NCBI RefSeq assembly: GCF_039519235.1
Contig: NZ_CP154351.1
Coordinates: forward strand, 496,001 to 560,000
Direction: 5' to 3'
DNA: 64,000 nucleotides
Source of the DNA: Micrococcus sp. 2A
GTDB lineage: Bacteria > Actinomycetota > Actinomycetes > Actinomycetales > Micrococcaceae
The notes under the pieces were generated by a model. The model was not told the DNA's origin, searched no databases, and was given only the letters and a program-made list of their open reading frames with translations. Shown one piece after another: positions 39,305 through 48,834 of this stretch (its first letter is position 1; each line of letters starts with the position of its first letter). The position numbers and the translations under genes are program-made.

Positions 39305-40692
39305 GCACCGCCGCACCGCTCAAGCCCGCGGCCGCGCCCGGCGCCGGCCGGCCCGCCCCCGCGGAGTCCGACTCCGCCCTGCGCCGGATCCTCTCCGGCA
39401 ACGGCACCGTCACCGTCCTGGCGATCCTGCTGTCCCTGCTGGTCTCCGGCCTGCTGATCATCGCCGTGGACGAGGACGTCCAGGAGGCCCTCGGCTACTT
39501 CCTCGCCCGCCCGGGCGACCTGCTCGGCGCCGCCTGGACCGCGTTCTCGGAGGCCTTCGCGGCCCTGTTCCGCGGCGCGATCTTCAACTACGAGGCCTCC
39601 ACGCTCCGCGGCATGCTCTACCCGCTGACGGAGACGCTGACGGTGGCCACGCCGCTGATCATCATCTCCCTGGGCATCGCGATCGCCTTCCGCGCGGGCC
39701 TGTTCAACATCGGCGGCCAGGGCCAGTTCGTCTTCGGCGCCATGTTCGCCACGTGGTTCGGCGTCCACCTGCAGCTGCCCTTCGGCGTGCACCTGCTCCT
39801 GGTGCTGATCATGGGCGCGCTCGGCGGCCTCCTGTGGGGCACCGTGGTGGGCGTGCTCAAGGCGCTCACCGGCGCCCACGAGGTGATCCTCACGATCATG
39901 CTCAACTACGTGGCCGTGAACCTGCTGGCCTACCTGCTCAACACCCCGGTGCTGCGCGCCCCCGGCAGCACGAACCCGATCTCGGAGTCGCTGCCGGCCA
40001 CGGCCATGTTCCCGCGGATGTTCGGCGACGGCTTCCGCCTGCACTGGGGCTTCGTGGTGGCGCTGCTGGCCACCGCCTTCGCGTGGTGGCTCATGCAGCG
40101 CTCCACCCTCGGCTTCCGCCTACGCGCCGTGGGCGCCAACCCGGACGCCGCCCGCACCGCGGGCATCTCCGTCAAGGGCTCCTACGTGGCCGCCATGGCG
40201 ATCTCCGGAGCCCTGGCCGGCCTGGCGGGCATGACGCACGTCTCCGGCACCGAGGGCAGCCTGAACGGCTCCGTGGCCGGATCCTTCGGCTTCGACGCGA
40301 TCACCGTGGCGCTGCTGGGCCGGTCCAACCCGGTGGGCGTGCTCTTCGCCGGCCTGCTGTTCGGCGCCCTGCGCGCGGGCGGCGTGACCATGCAGTCCGA
40401 GACCGGCGTGCCGATCGACATCGTGCTCGTGGTCCAGTCGTTCATCGTGCTGCTGATCGCCGCCCCGCCGCTGGTGCGCACGATCTTCCGCCTGCCCGCC
40501 CCGGGTGCGGCCCGCGCCCGCCGCACCGCCGACCCCGTGACCCAGCCGGCCGTCGCCGGCGCCGCCGTCACCGGGGCCTCGGGTCAGGCCGCCGTCCCCG
40601 CCGAGTCGGTACAGGAGGCCGCCGCCGGCGCCTCCGCCGCGCCGACCCCCGCCGCCCAGCGTTCATCCGAGAAGGAGGGGCAGGACCGATGA
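39301..40692 (+). CDS. Nucleoside ABC importer permease 1 (YufP-like)
   Basis: 463 residues, about nine membrane segments. FRAGLFNIGGQGQFVFGA is the family signature, with LLWGTVVGVLKALTGAHEVILTIMLN, RAVGANPDAARTAGISVKG and FGFDAITVALLGRSNPVGV. The C-terminal 70 residues are an Ala/Pro-rich cytoplasmic tail. GTG 39301 overlaps the ATPase stop (GTGA); the stop in turn overlaps the second permease. Confidence 0.94.
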   Translation: MSTAAPLKPAAAPGAGRPAPAESDSALRRILSGNGTVTVLAILLSLLVSGLLIIAVDEDVQEALGYFLARPGDLLGAAWTAFSEAFAALFRGAIFNYEASTLRGMLYPLTETLTVATPLIIISLGIAIAFRAGLFNIGGQGQFVFGAMFATWFGVHLQLPFGVHLLLVLIMGALGGLLWGTVVGVLKALTGAHEVILTIMLNYVAVNLLAYLLNTPVLRAPGSTNPISESLPATAMFPRMFGDGFRLHWGFVVALLATAFAWWLMQRSTLGFRLRAVGANPDAARTAGISVKGSYVAAMAISGALAGLAGMTHVSGTEGSLNGSVAGSFGFDAITVALLGRSNPVGVLFAGLLFGALRAGGVTMQSETGVPIDIVLVVQSFIVLLIAAPPLVRTIFRLPAPGAARARRTADPVTQPAVAGAAVTGASGQAAVPAESVQEAAAGASAAPTPAAQRSSEKEGQDR

Positions 40693-41993
40693 GCACCGCC
40701 GTCACCGCCCATGAGACGCCGACCGTCCGCCCCGAGGCGGCCGAGCCGGAGCAGGTCGTGGTCCGCCACTGGACCGTCCCGATCGTCCTGAGCCTGTTCG
40801 CGCTGCTCTCCCTCGGGCTGTTCGCCGTGGGCGCGCCGTCCGAGACCGCCACCTTCCGCATCTCCGCGCCCGGGGATGCCGTCGCCCTGCCGGACCTCTC
40901 CGCGGACCCCGTGCTGTGGGGCTGGCTGCTCACCGGCCTGCTGATCGCGCTGGCGGCCCTGAGCTGGCTGACCATGCGTCGCACCGGCCGTGTGCCGGGG
41001 TGGGTCGCGGGGCTGTTCGCCCTGGCCTTCGTCGCCGCGTTCCTGATCTGGGTGATCGGCTCGGCGGACAACAGCACCGTGTTCCTCACCGGCCTCGTGG
41101 CGGGCTCCTTCGCGCTCGCCGTGCCGCTGATCTTCGGTTCGATGGCCGGCATCCTGGCCGAACGCTCCGGCGTGGTGAACATCGCGATCGAGGGCCAGCT
41201 GCTCTCCGGCGCGTTCACCGCCGCCGTGGTGGGCTCGCTCACCGGGTCCGTGTGGGCGGGCCTGGCCGCCGCCGTCGTCTCCGGCGTGCTGGTCTCCTGG
41301 CTGCTGGCCGTGTTCTCCATCAAGTACCTGGTGAACCAGGTGATCGTCGGCGTGGTGCTCAACGTGCTCGTGGCCGGCCTGACCAACTTCCTGTTCTCCA
41401 CGGTGCTCACCGGCAGCGCCGGGATGAACCGGCCGCCGCACTTCGAGAACATCCGCATCCCCGTCCTCGCGGACATCCCCGTCCTGGGCCCGATCCTCTT
41501 CAACCAGACGATCCTGGGCTACGGGATGTACGCGATCGTCGTGGTGCTGTGGTTCGCCCTGTTCCGCACCCGCTGGGGGCTGCGCGTGCGCGCCGTGGGC
41601 GAGCACCCCAAGGCCGCGGACACCGTGGGCATCGACGTGAACCGCACCCGCTACCTCGCCGTCATGCTCGGCGGCGCGGTGGCCGGCATGGGCGGCGCGT
41701 TCTTCACCCTGGTGGCCTCGTCCTCGTTCTCGAAGGAGATGACGGCGGGCCAGGGCTTCATCGCCCTCGCCGCGGTGATCTTCGGCCGCTGGAACCCGAT
41801 CGGCGCGTTCTTCGCGGCGCTGCTCTTCGGCTTCGCCACCAACATGCAGTACGTCCTGGCGATCCTGGGCACCCCGGTGCCGAGCCAGTTCATGGCGATG
41901 CTGCCGTACCTGGTCACGGTGTTCGCCGTCGCGGGCCTCGTGGGCCGCTCGCGCGGTCCCGCCGCGGCCGGCACGCCCTACGTGAAGGAGTGA
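40689..41993 (+). CDS. Nucleoside ABC importer permease 2 (YufQ-like)
   Basis: 434 residues with about ten membrane segments. Signatures: GSMAGILAERSGVVNIAIEGQ, VNQVIVGVVLNVLVAGLTNFL, RAVGEHPKAADTVGIDV and FIALAAVIFGRWNPIGAFFAA. It forms the channel with the 39301 permease. ATG 40689 overlaps the previous stop (ATGA). cdd follows immediately, tying uptake to breakdown. Confidence 0.94.
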   Translation: MSTAVTAHETPTVRPEAAEPEQVVVRHWTVPIVLSLFALLSLGLFAVGAPSETATFRISAPGDAVALPDLSADPVLWGWLLTGLLIALAALSWLTMRRTGRVPGWVAGLFALAFVAAFLIWVIGSADNSTVFLTGLVAGSFALAVPLIFGSMAGILAERSGVVNIAIEGQLLSGAFTAAVVGSLTGSVWAGLAAAVVSGVLVSWLLAVFSIKYLVNQVIVGVVLNVLVAGLTNFLFSTVLTGSAGMNRPPHFENIRIPVLADIPVLGPILFNQTILGYGMYAIVVVLWFALFRTRWGLRVRAVGEHPKAADTVGIDVNRTRYLAVMLGGAVAGMGGAFFTLVASSSFSKEMTAGQGFIALAAVIFGRWNPIGAFFAALLFGFATNMQYVLAILGTPVPSQFMAMLPYLVTVFAVAGLVGRSRGPAAAGTPYVKE

Positions 41994-41995
41994 GC

Positions 41996-42424
41996 GTGGA
42001 CGTGGACTGGGCCGCCCTGCGCGCCGAGGCCCTCGCGGCCACCGCGCACGCCTACGTGCCGTACTCGGGCTTCCGGGTCGGGGCGGCGGCGCTCACCGCG
42101 GACGGGCGCGTGGTCCGCGGCTGCAACATCGAGAACGCGTCCTACGGGCTGACCCTGTGCGCCGAGTGCTCGCTCGTGGCGGACCTCCGCATGGGCGGGG
42201 GCGGGGCGCTCGTGGCGTTCGTGTGCGTCAACGGGGATGATGTGCTGACCATGCCGTGCGGCCGCTGCCGCCAGCTGCTGTGGGAGTTCCGGGCCCCCGG
42301 CATGGTCCTGCTGACCCCGTCGGGTCAGCGCACCATGGAACAGGTGCTCCCGGACGCCTTCGGCCCGGAGGACCTGGACCGCGCGGCCGACGCCGCGCCC
42401 GCCGCCGTCGCGGCCGACGCCTGA
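41996..42424 (+). CDS. cdd: Cytidine deaminase
   Basis: Converts cytidine and deoxycytidine to uridine and deoxyuridine. 142 residues, the small tetrameric zinc type: the catalytic CAE motif is in LTLCAECSLV and PCGRCRQLLWEF gives the two other zinc cysteines. AYVPYSGFRVGAA and GCNIENASYGLT line the pocket. GTG 41996 is preferred to GTG 41990 because AAGGAG then has 5-base spacing. deoA follows after 21 bases. Confidence 0.95.
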   Translation: MDVDWAALRAEALAATAHAYVPYSGFRVGAAALTADGRVVRGCNIENASYGLTLCAECSLVADLRMGGGGALVAFVCVNGDDVLTMPCGRCRQLLWEFRAPGMVLLTPSGQRTMEQVLPDAFGPEDLDRAADAAPAAVAADA

Positions 42425-42445
42425 CCGACCAGAGACGAGGACACC

Positions 42446-43786
42446 GTGAGCACCGAGAGCCAGAGCACCGCCGAGCCGTTCGACGCCATCGAGGTCATCC
42501 ACGCCAAGCGGGACGGCCACGCGCTGACCCGCGAGCAGATCGACTGGGTGGTGGACGCCTACACGCGTGACGTCGTGGCGGACGAGCAGATGTCCGCCCT
42601 CACCATGGCGATCTTCCTCAACGGCATGGAGCGTCGGGAGATCGCAGAGTGGACCGCCGCCATGATCGCGTCGGGCGAGCGCATGGACTTCGCGGGGCTC
42701 ACCACGCCGGAGGGTCGCCCCCTGGCCACCACGGACAAGCACTCCACGGGCGGCGTGGGGGACAAGATCACGCTGCCGCTGGCCCCGCTCGTGGCCTCCT
42801 ACGGCGTGGCCGTCCCGCAGCTCTCCGGCCGCGGCCTCGGCCACACGGGCGGCACGCTGGACAAGCTCGAGTCCATCCGCGGCTGGCGTGCGGACCTCTC
42901 CAACCAGGAGATGATGCGGCAGCTGAGCGAGGTGGGCGCCGTCATCTGTGCCGCCGGCGCCGGTCTGGCGCCCGCGGACAAGCGCCTCTATGCCCTGCGC
43001 GACGTCACCGGCACGGTGGAGGCCATCCCGCTGATCGCCTCCTCCATCATGTCCAAGAAGATCGCCGAGGGCACCGGCACGCTCGTGCTCGACGTGAAGT
43101 GCGGCTCCGGCGCCTTCATGAAGAACGATGAGGACGCTCGCGAGCTGGCCCGCACCATGGTGGACCTCGGCCGCGACGCCGGGGTGAACACCACCGCGCT
43201 GCTCACCGACATGTCCGTGCCGCTCGGCCTGACCGCGGGCAACGCCCTCGAGGTGCGTGAGTCGGTGGAGGTGCTCGCCGGCGGCGGCCCCGCCGACGTC
43301 GTGGAGCTGACCGTGGAGCTCGCCCGCGCGATGCTCGCCGGCGCGGGCGTCACCGGCGTGGACCCCGCGGAGAACCTCCGCAACGGCCGCGCGATGGACG
43401 TCTGGACCCGCATGATCGAGGCGCAGGGCGGAGACCCGCGCGCGCAGCTCCCGACGGCGGCGCACACGGAGGCCGTGACCGCGGAGACGGACGGCGTGCT
43501 CACCGAGCTCGACGCGATGGCCGTGGGCCTGGCGGCGTGGCGCCTCGGCGCGGGCCGCGAGCGTCAGGGCCAGCCGGTCCAGGCGGGCGCGGGCGTCGAG
43601 CTGCACGCCCGCCCGGGCGACCGCGTGGCGAAGGGCCAGACGCTCATGACCCTGCACACCGACACCCCGGAGCGCTTCGAGCGCGCGAAGGCGGCGCTCG
43701 CCGGCGGCTGGGCCGTGGCCGAGGCGGACGAGGCGGCGGCTGCCGCGCTGCGGGAGCGCTCGGTGATCCTGGATCGGATCGGCTGA
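42446..43786 (+). CDS. deoA: Thymidine phosphorylase
   Basis: Phosphorolyses thymidine and deoxyuridine to base and deoxyribose-1-phosphate. 446 residues, NP-II family. Motifs: KRDGHALTREQIDWVVDAY, DKHSTGGVGDKITLPLAPL (phosphate site), GRGLGHTGGTLDKLESI and LVLDVKCGSGAFMK. The C-terminal domain (LHARPGDRVAKGQTLMTLHT) is intact. GTG 42446 follows CGAGGA. It acts directly on Cdd's product. The DedA gene follows 8 bases after the stop. Confidence 0.96.
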   Translation: MSTESQSTAEPFDAIEVIHAKRDGHALTREQIDWVVDAYTRDVVADEQMSALTMAIFLNGMERREIAEWTAAMIASGERMDFAGLTTPEGRPLATTDKHSTGGVGDKITLPLAPLVASYGVAVPQLSGRGLGHTGGTLDKLESIRGWRADLSNQEMMRQLSEVGAVICAAGAGLAPADKRLYALRDVTGTVEAIPLIASSIMSKKIAEGTGTLVLDVKCGSGAFMKNDEDARELARTMVDLGRDAGVNTTALLTDMSVPLGLTAGNALEVRESVEVLAGGGPADVVELTVELARAMLAGAGVTGVDPAENLRNGRAMDVWTRMIEAQGGDPRAQLPTAAHTEAVTAETDGVLTELDAMAVGLAAWRLGAGRERQGQPVQAGAGVELHARPGDRVAKGQTLMTLHTDTPERFERAKAALAGGWAVAEADEAAAAALRERSVILDRIG

Positions 43787-43794
43787 AGACGTCC

Positions 43795-44442
43795 GTGCTG
43801 GCCTGGCTCGAGGACACCATCCGGGAGGCGGCGGCGCAGTGGTGGGTCCTCCCGCTCACCGCGGCGCTGTGCCTGCTGGACGGCGTCGTGCCGGTCTTCC
43901 CCTCCGAGTCCGTGATCGTGGCCCTCGCCTCGATCGTGCATGACGGCCATCCGTTCTCCCTCGGGGCCCTCTGGGCGGCCGGCTTCCTCGGGGCGTTCCT
44001 CGGGGACCTCGCCGCCTACCTGATCGGGCGCTCGGTCGGGGTGGAGCGCTGGCGCTGGATGCGCACCGCGCGGATCCAGGCGAGCGTGGCCGTCGCGCGT
44101 CATCACCTCACGGACCACGGGGCGCTCATGCTCTTCACCGCCCGGTTCATCCCGGGCGGCAGGGTGGCCGTGAACCTCACCGCGGGGGCGGTCCGGTACC
44201 CGTTCTGGCGGTTCGGCCTGTTGGACGTGTTCTCCACCATGGCGTGGTCCGCGTACTCCATCCTGATCGCGCGTCTGACGGCCGGCTGGCTGCACAACGC
44301 GGTGCTGCAGATCCTGCTCTCCGTGGCGGTCGCCGGGGCCGTGGGACTCCTGGTGGACCGGGCCGTGAAGGCCGTGCTGCGCCGCCGCCTCGCGCGGGAT
44401 GCCGGGGGCCTCACCCCGCAGGAGCACGAGGCCCTGGGCTGA
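43795..44442 (+). CDS. DedA family membrane protein
   Basis: 215 residues, about five hydrophobic segments, VTT/SNARE-associated fold. Motifs: VFPSESVIVALAS, GAFLGDLAAYLIGRSVG and TARFIPGGRVAVNLTAGAVRYP, which holds the conserved Arg pair of the family. Recent work ties DedA proteins to flipping of polyprenyl phosphate or phospholipids; which one applies here is not shown. GTG 43795 is 8 bases past the deoA stop with only a weak ribosome site, so translation is probably coupled. Its link to nucleoside salvage is positional. Confidence 0.85.
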   Translation: MLAWLEDTIREAAAQWWVLPLTAALCLLDGVVPVFPSESVIVALASIVHDGHPFSLGALWAAGFLGAFLGDLAAYLIGRSVGVERWRWMRTARIQASVAVARHHLTDHGALMLFTARFIPGGRVAVNLTAGAVRYPFWRFGLLDVFSTMAWSAYSILIARLTAGWLHNAVLQILLSVAVAGAVGLLVDRAVKAVLRRRLARDAGGLTPQEHEALG

Positions 44443-44456
44443 CTCGCTCCCTGTCG

Positions 44457-44462
44457 TAGAGT
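44457..44462 (+). promoter_or_regulatory. -10 box TAGAGT, leaderless promoter of add
   Basis: TAGAGT with 6 bases to the GTG at 44469; it gives add a separate transcript from the upstream operon. Confidence 0.55.
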
Positions 44463-44468
44463 GAGGCC

Positions 44469-45689
44469 GTGAACACCGCCACGCAGACCCCGGACTCCGC
44501 CGCCCCCTCGCCCCTGCAGATCGACCTGGCCGCGTTGCCCAAGGTCTGCCTGCACGACCACCTCGACGGCGGCCTGCGCGTGGCCACCGTGCTCGAGCTC
44601 GCCCGCGAGGCGGGCACGGACGTCCCGGCCGAGAACGAGGACGCCCTCGCCGCGTGGATCGCCTCCCACGCCAACGGGGAGTCCCTCGAGAAGTACCTCG
44701 AGGTGTTCGCCCTGACCACGTCCGTGATGCAGACCCGCGAGCAGCTGCGCCGCGTGGCCCGCGAGTTCGTGGAGGACCTCGTGGAGGACGGCGTGGTCTA
44801 CGCGGAGATCCGCTGGGCCCCGGAGCAGCATCTGACCGCCGGCCTGAGCCTGGACGAGGCCGTCGAGGCCGTGCAGGCGGGCCTCGAGGAGGCCGTGGAC
44901 GCCGCCGACGAGGCCGGCCACCTGATCCGCGTGGGCCAGCTCCTCACGGCCATGCGCCACGCCGACCGCGCCCAGGAGATCGCCGAGCTCGCCGTCCGCC
45001 ACCGCGAGAAGGGCGTGGTGGGCTTCGACATCGCCGGCGCCGAGGCCGGCTTCCCGCCCTCCCGCTTCGCCGAGACCTTCACCTGGCTCGCCGAGCAGCA
45101 CCTGCCCGTCACGGTGCACGCCGGCGAGGGCGACGGACTGGCCTCCGTCCAGGACGCGCTCGTGCACGGCCGCGCCCTGCGCCTGGGCCACGGCGTGCGG
45201 ATCGCCGACGACATCTCGGTGGAGTACGGCGCCGTGGACGAGGACGGCGAGCGCCTGCCCGAGGACACCGGGATCGTGGACCTCGGCCCCACGGCCGCGT
45301 GGGTGCGCGACCGCCAGATCGCCCTCGAGGTCTGCCCCTCCTCGAACCTGCAGACCGGGGCGGTCGCCGCCGCCGAGGGCATCGTGGGCCACCCGATCGA
45401 CCTGCTCATGCAGCTCGGCTTCCGCGTCACCGTGAACACGGACAACCGCCTGGTCTCGGACGTCTCCCTCACGGACGAGCTGTACCTGCTGGCCGAGACC
45501 TTCGAGTACTCCCTGGCCCAGCTGCTGGACCTGCAGCTCAACGCCGCCGAGGCCGCCTTCCTGCCTGTGGACGAGCGGGAGGACCTCGCCGAGATCCTCG
45601 TGGCCGGCTGGGGCGAGGCCATCTCCGGCGGCGCCTCCGACGCCGCGCTCGAGGAGTTCGCGTCGGACGACGACGCCGAGGACGCCTGA
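44469..45689 (+). CDS. add: Adenosine deaminase
   Basis: Deaminates adenosine and deoxyadenosine to inosine forms, using zinc. 406 residues, slightly long for the family because of N- and C-terminal acidic extensions. Motifs: CLHDHLDGGLRV (first His pair), VVGFDIAGAEAGFP, VTVHAGEGDG, RLGHGVRIADD and VTVNTDNRLVS (catalytic Asp). It completes purine handling for the importer; no purine nucleoside phosphorylase gene is in this window. Confidence 0.95.
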   Translation: MNTATQTPDSAAPSPLQIDLAALPKVCLHDHLDGGLRVATVLELAREAGTDVPAENEDALAAWIASHANGESLEKYLEVFALTTSVMQTREQLRRVAREFVEDLVEDGVVYAEIRWAPEQHLTAGLSLDEAVEAVQAGLEEAVDAADEAGHLIRVGQLLTAMRHADRAQEIAELAVRHREKGVVGFDIAGAEAGFPPSRFAETFTWLAEQHLPVTVHAGEGDGLASVQDALVHGRALRLGHGVRIADDISVEYGAVDEDGERLPEDTGIVDLGPTAAWVRDRQIALEVCPSSNLQTGAVAAAEGIVGHPIDLLMQLGFRVTVNTDNRLVSDVSLTDELYLLAETFEYSLAQLLDLQLNAAEAAFLPVDEREDLAEILVAGWGEAISGGASDAALEEFASDDDAEDA

Positions 45690-45710
45690 TCCGCGCGGGC
45701 GGGGCCACCC

Positions 45711-46556
45711 ATGAGTGCGGCGGTCGACCGTCTGGTCGGGGTGGTCGAGGCGCTGCGCGACCACTGCCCCTGGACGGCCGCGCTCACCCACGCCGACCTC
45801 ACGGAGCACCTCGTGGAGGAGGCGTACGAGGCGGTCGCCGAGATCGAGTCCCGCGACGCCGAGTCCTGGGCGGACACGGCGGCGCGGCGCGCGGACGGCT
45901 CCTACGCGGCGCTGGCCGGGGAGATGGGCGACGTCCTCTTCCAGGTGGTCCTGCACGCGGCGGTCTCGCGTGCGCCGGGGGCGCCGACGGCGGCGGCCGG
46001 CTTCCGCCTCGACGACGCCGCGGACGCGCTCGCGGCCAAGATGATCCGCCGCAACCCCCTCGTGCTCACCCCCGAGGGCGGCCTGCGTTCGGCCGAGGAG
46101 CGGGCCGCCGTGACGCCCGAGGCCGTCGAGCTGGCGTGGGAGCGGGTCAAGGCCGCCGAGCGCGCCGCTGCCGCCCGCGCCGCCTCGAGCCTCCGCGACG
46201 ACGGGGAGAGCGGTGCGGGCGCGAGCAGTGCCGGCGACGCCGCCGTCTCCTTCGGCGACATCCCCGACCGGCTCCCCGCGCTGGCTGCCGCCGCGATGAT
46301 CGCCGACCGTGCCGCCCGGCAGCCCGAGGACCCGCTCCGGAGGCACGCGCCGCTCGCCCCGGCCGAGCACGCGGGCGCCGACGTCGCCGACGTCGCTGGC
46401 TGGGCGGACGAGGCCGAGCTCGGCCGCGAGCTGTTCGCCCTGGTGCGTCGTGCCCGCGCCGCCGGCCTGGACCCCGAGCGGGCCCTGCGCGCCCTCACCG
46501 TCCGCGTGCGCGCGGGGGAGTGGGACGCGCTCAGCGCCGCCCCCGACGCCGGCTGA
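45711..46556 (+). CDS. mazG: MazG nucleotide pyrophosphohydrolase
   Basis: Hydrolyses (d)NTPs to monophosphates and PPi, cleaning damaged nucleotides. 281 residues. The N-terminal MazG domain has CPWTAALTHADLTEHLVEEAYEAVAEIE and EMGDVLFQVVLHAA, supplying the EExxE...ExxD metal site. The C-terminal half (EAELGRELFALVRRARAAGLDPERALR) is a second, degenerate MazG copy lacking the full acidic set. A variable Ala-rich linker separates them. It lies 21 bases after add and may be cotranscribed. Confidence 0.88.
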   Translation: MSAAVDRLVGVVEALRDHCPWTAALTHADLTEHLVEEAYEAVAEIESRDAESWADTAARRADGSYAALAGEMGDVLFQVVLHAAVSRAPGAPTAAAGFRLDDAADALAAKMIRRNPLVLTPEGGLRSAEERAAVTPEAVELAWERVKAAERAAAARAASSLRDDGESGAGASSAGDAAVSFGDIPDRLPALAAAAMIADRAARQPEDPLRRHAPLAPAEHAGADVADVAGWADEAELGRELFALVRRARAAGLDPERALRALTVRVRAGEWDALSAAPDAG

Positions 46557-46597
46557 CCGAGCGCCCGTCAGGCGGTCCGTGGCGCGGGGCACGCCGG

Positions 46598-47935
<1,338 letters not shown>

Positions 47936-47953
47936 CCCGCTCCGCCCACCGAG

Positions 47954-47985
47954 ACGGCCGCGCCCCCGCACCGGGGCGCGGCCGT
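47954..47985 (+). terminator. Terminator after eno
   Basis: 13-bp perfect arms (47954-47966, 47973-47985) with a 6-base loop. Confidence 0.75.
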
Positions 47986-48013
47986 CGCCGTCCCTCCTCC
48001 CAGGCGGGCCGAC

Positions 48014-48019
48014 TACCCT
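48014..48019 (+). promoter_or_regulatory. -10 box TACCCT, promoter of divIC and the DUF501-Ppx gene
   Basis: TACCCT 57 bases before the ATG at 48077, which has its own GAAGGAG ribosome site. Confidence 0.5.
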
Positions 48020-48076
48020 GGAGGCGTCCCCGCGACCGCACCGCACCGGTCCCGCGATCCCCGAAGGAGTCCGCGC

Positions 48077-48787
48077 ATGAGCCCTCGCCGCCCCCGCGTT
48101 CCCCGGGTGGACCCCGCGCTCGCGCCGCAGGATCCCGATGCCGCCGCACCCCGCGCGACGCCGGATCCGACCCCGGCCGCCGAGCCCACTCGGCAGGCCC
48201 GCCCCGAGCCGGTCACGCTGCAGGTGGTGACCACCGGGCCCGCGGAGGAAGAGGAGGACGCCGAGGAGTCGGCGCCGTCCTCATCAGCCCCGGCCACGGC
48301 GGACGAGGCACCGCCGCGGGCACCGCGTCGCGCGGCGCAGGCCGGTGCGGTCAGCCAGGCCGCCCGTCGTCGTGCTCCGCTGCCCGAGCCGGTCCCCGCC
48401 CGCCAGATCACGGGCCGCTCCCTCCTCGTGGTGGCCGCGCTCCTCGTGGCCGCCGTGCTGGTGGCCCCCACCCTGCGCGTGTTCCTGAACCAGCAGCTGG
48501 AGATCTCCGCCACGCGAGCGGACATCGCCGAGCGCAAGGAGGAGCAGGCCCGGTACGAGGAGCGCATCCGCCGGTGGGACGACCCCGCCTACGTGGCGCA
48601 GCAGGCCCGGGACCGCCTGGACCTCGTGATGCCGGGAGAGACCCTCTACACCGTCTCCGGCCTGCCCGAGGAGGGCGCCGCGCCGGCGGAGGACGAGGAT
48701 CAGCCCGCTCCCACCGACGCCGTGAACGCCCGCCTGCCGTGGGCCGAGGGCCTGTGGGACTCGGTGGTCCGCTCCGCCACGCAGTGA
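48077..48787 (+). CDS. Septum formation initiator family protein (DivIC/FtsB-like)
   Basis: Divisome protein of 236 residues. A long disordered Pro/Ala/Glu cytoplasmic region (1-115) leads to a single membrane helix (about 117-136, LLVVAALLVAAVLVAPTLRV). A short extracytoplasmic coiled coil follows (LEISATRADIAERKEEQARYEERI), then RWDDPAYVAQQARDRLDLVMPGETLY, the FtsB/DivIC signature. FtsB homologues link FtsL and FtsQ at the septum. ATG 48077 follows GAAGGAG. The DUF501-Ppx gene starts 47 bases on. Confidence 0.9.
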   Translation: MSPRRPRVPRVDPALAPQDPDAAAPRATPDPTPAAEPTRQARPEPVTLQVVTTGPAEEEEDAEESAPSSSAPATADEAPPRAPRRAAQAGAVSQAARRRAPLPEPVPARQITGRSLLVVAALLVAAVLVAPTLRVFLNQQLEISATRADIAERKEEQARYEERIRRWDDPAYVAQQARDRLDLVMPGETLYTVSGLPEEGAAPAEDEDQPAPTDAVNARLPWAEGLWDSVVRSATQ

Positions 48788-48834
48788 CCGTCCGCCGCCC
48801 GGCCCGCCCCCGCCATCCACTTTCGAAGGACGCC

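Noticed and set aside
45711..46556. Toxin-antitoxin (MazEF) locus suggested by the name MazG
   Set aside because: No mazE or mazF lies nearby; the protein is a housekeeping pyrophosphohydrolase.
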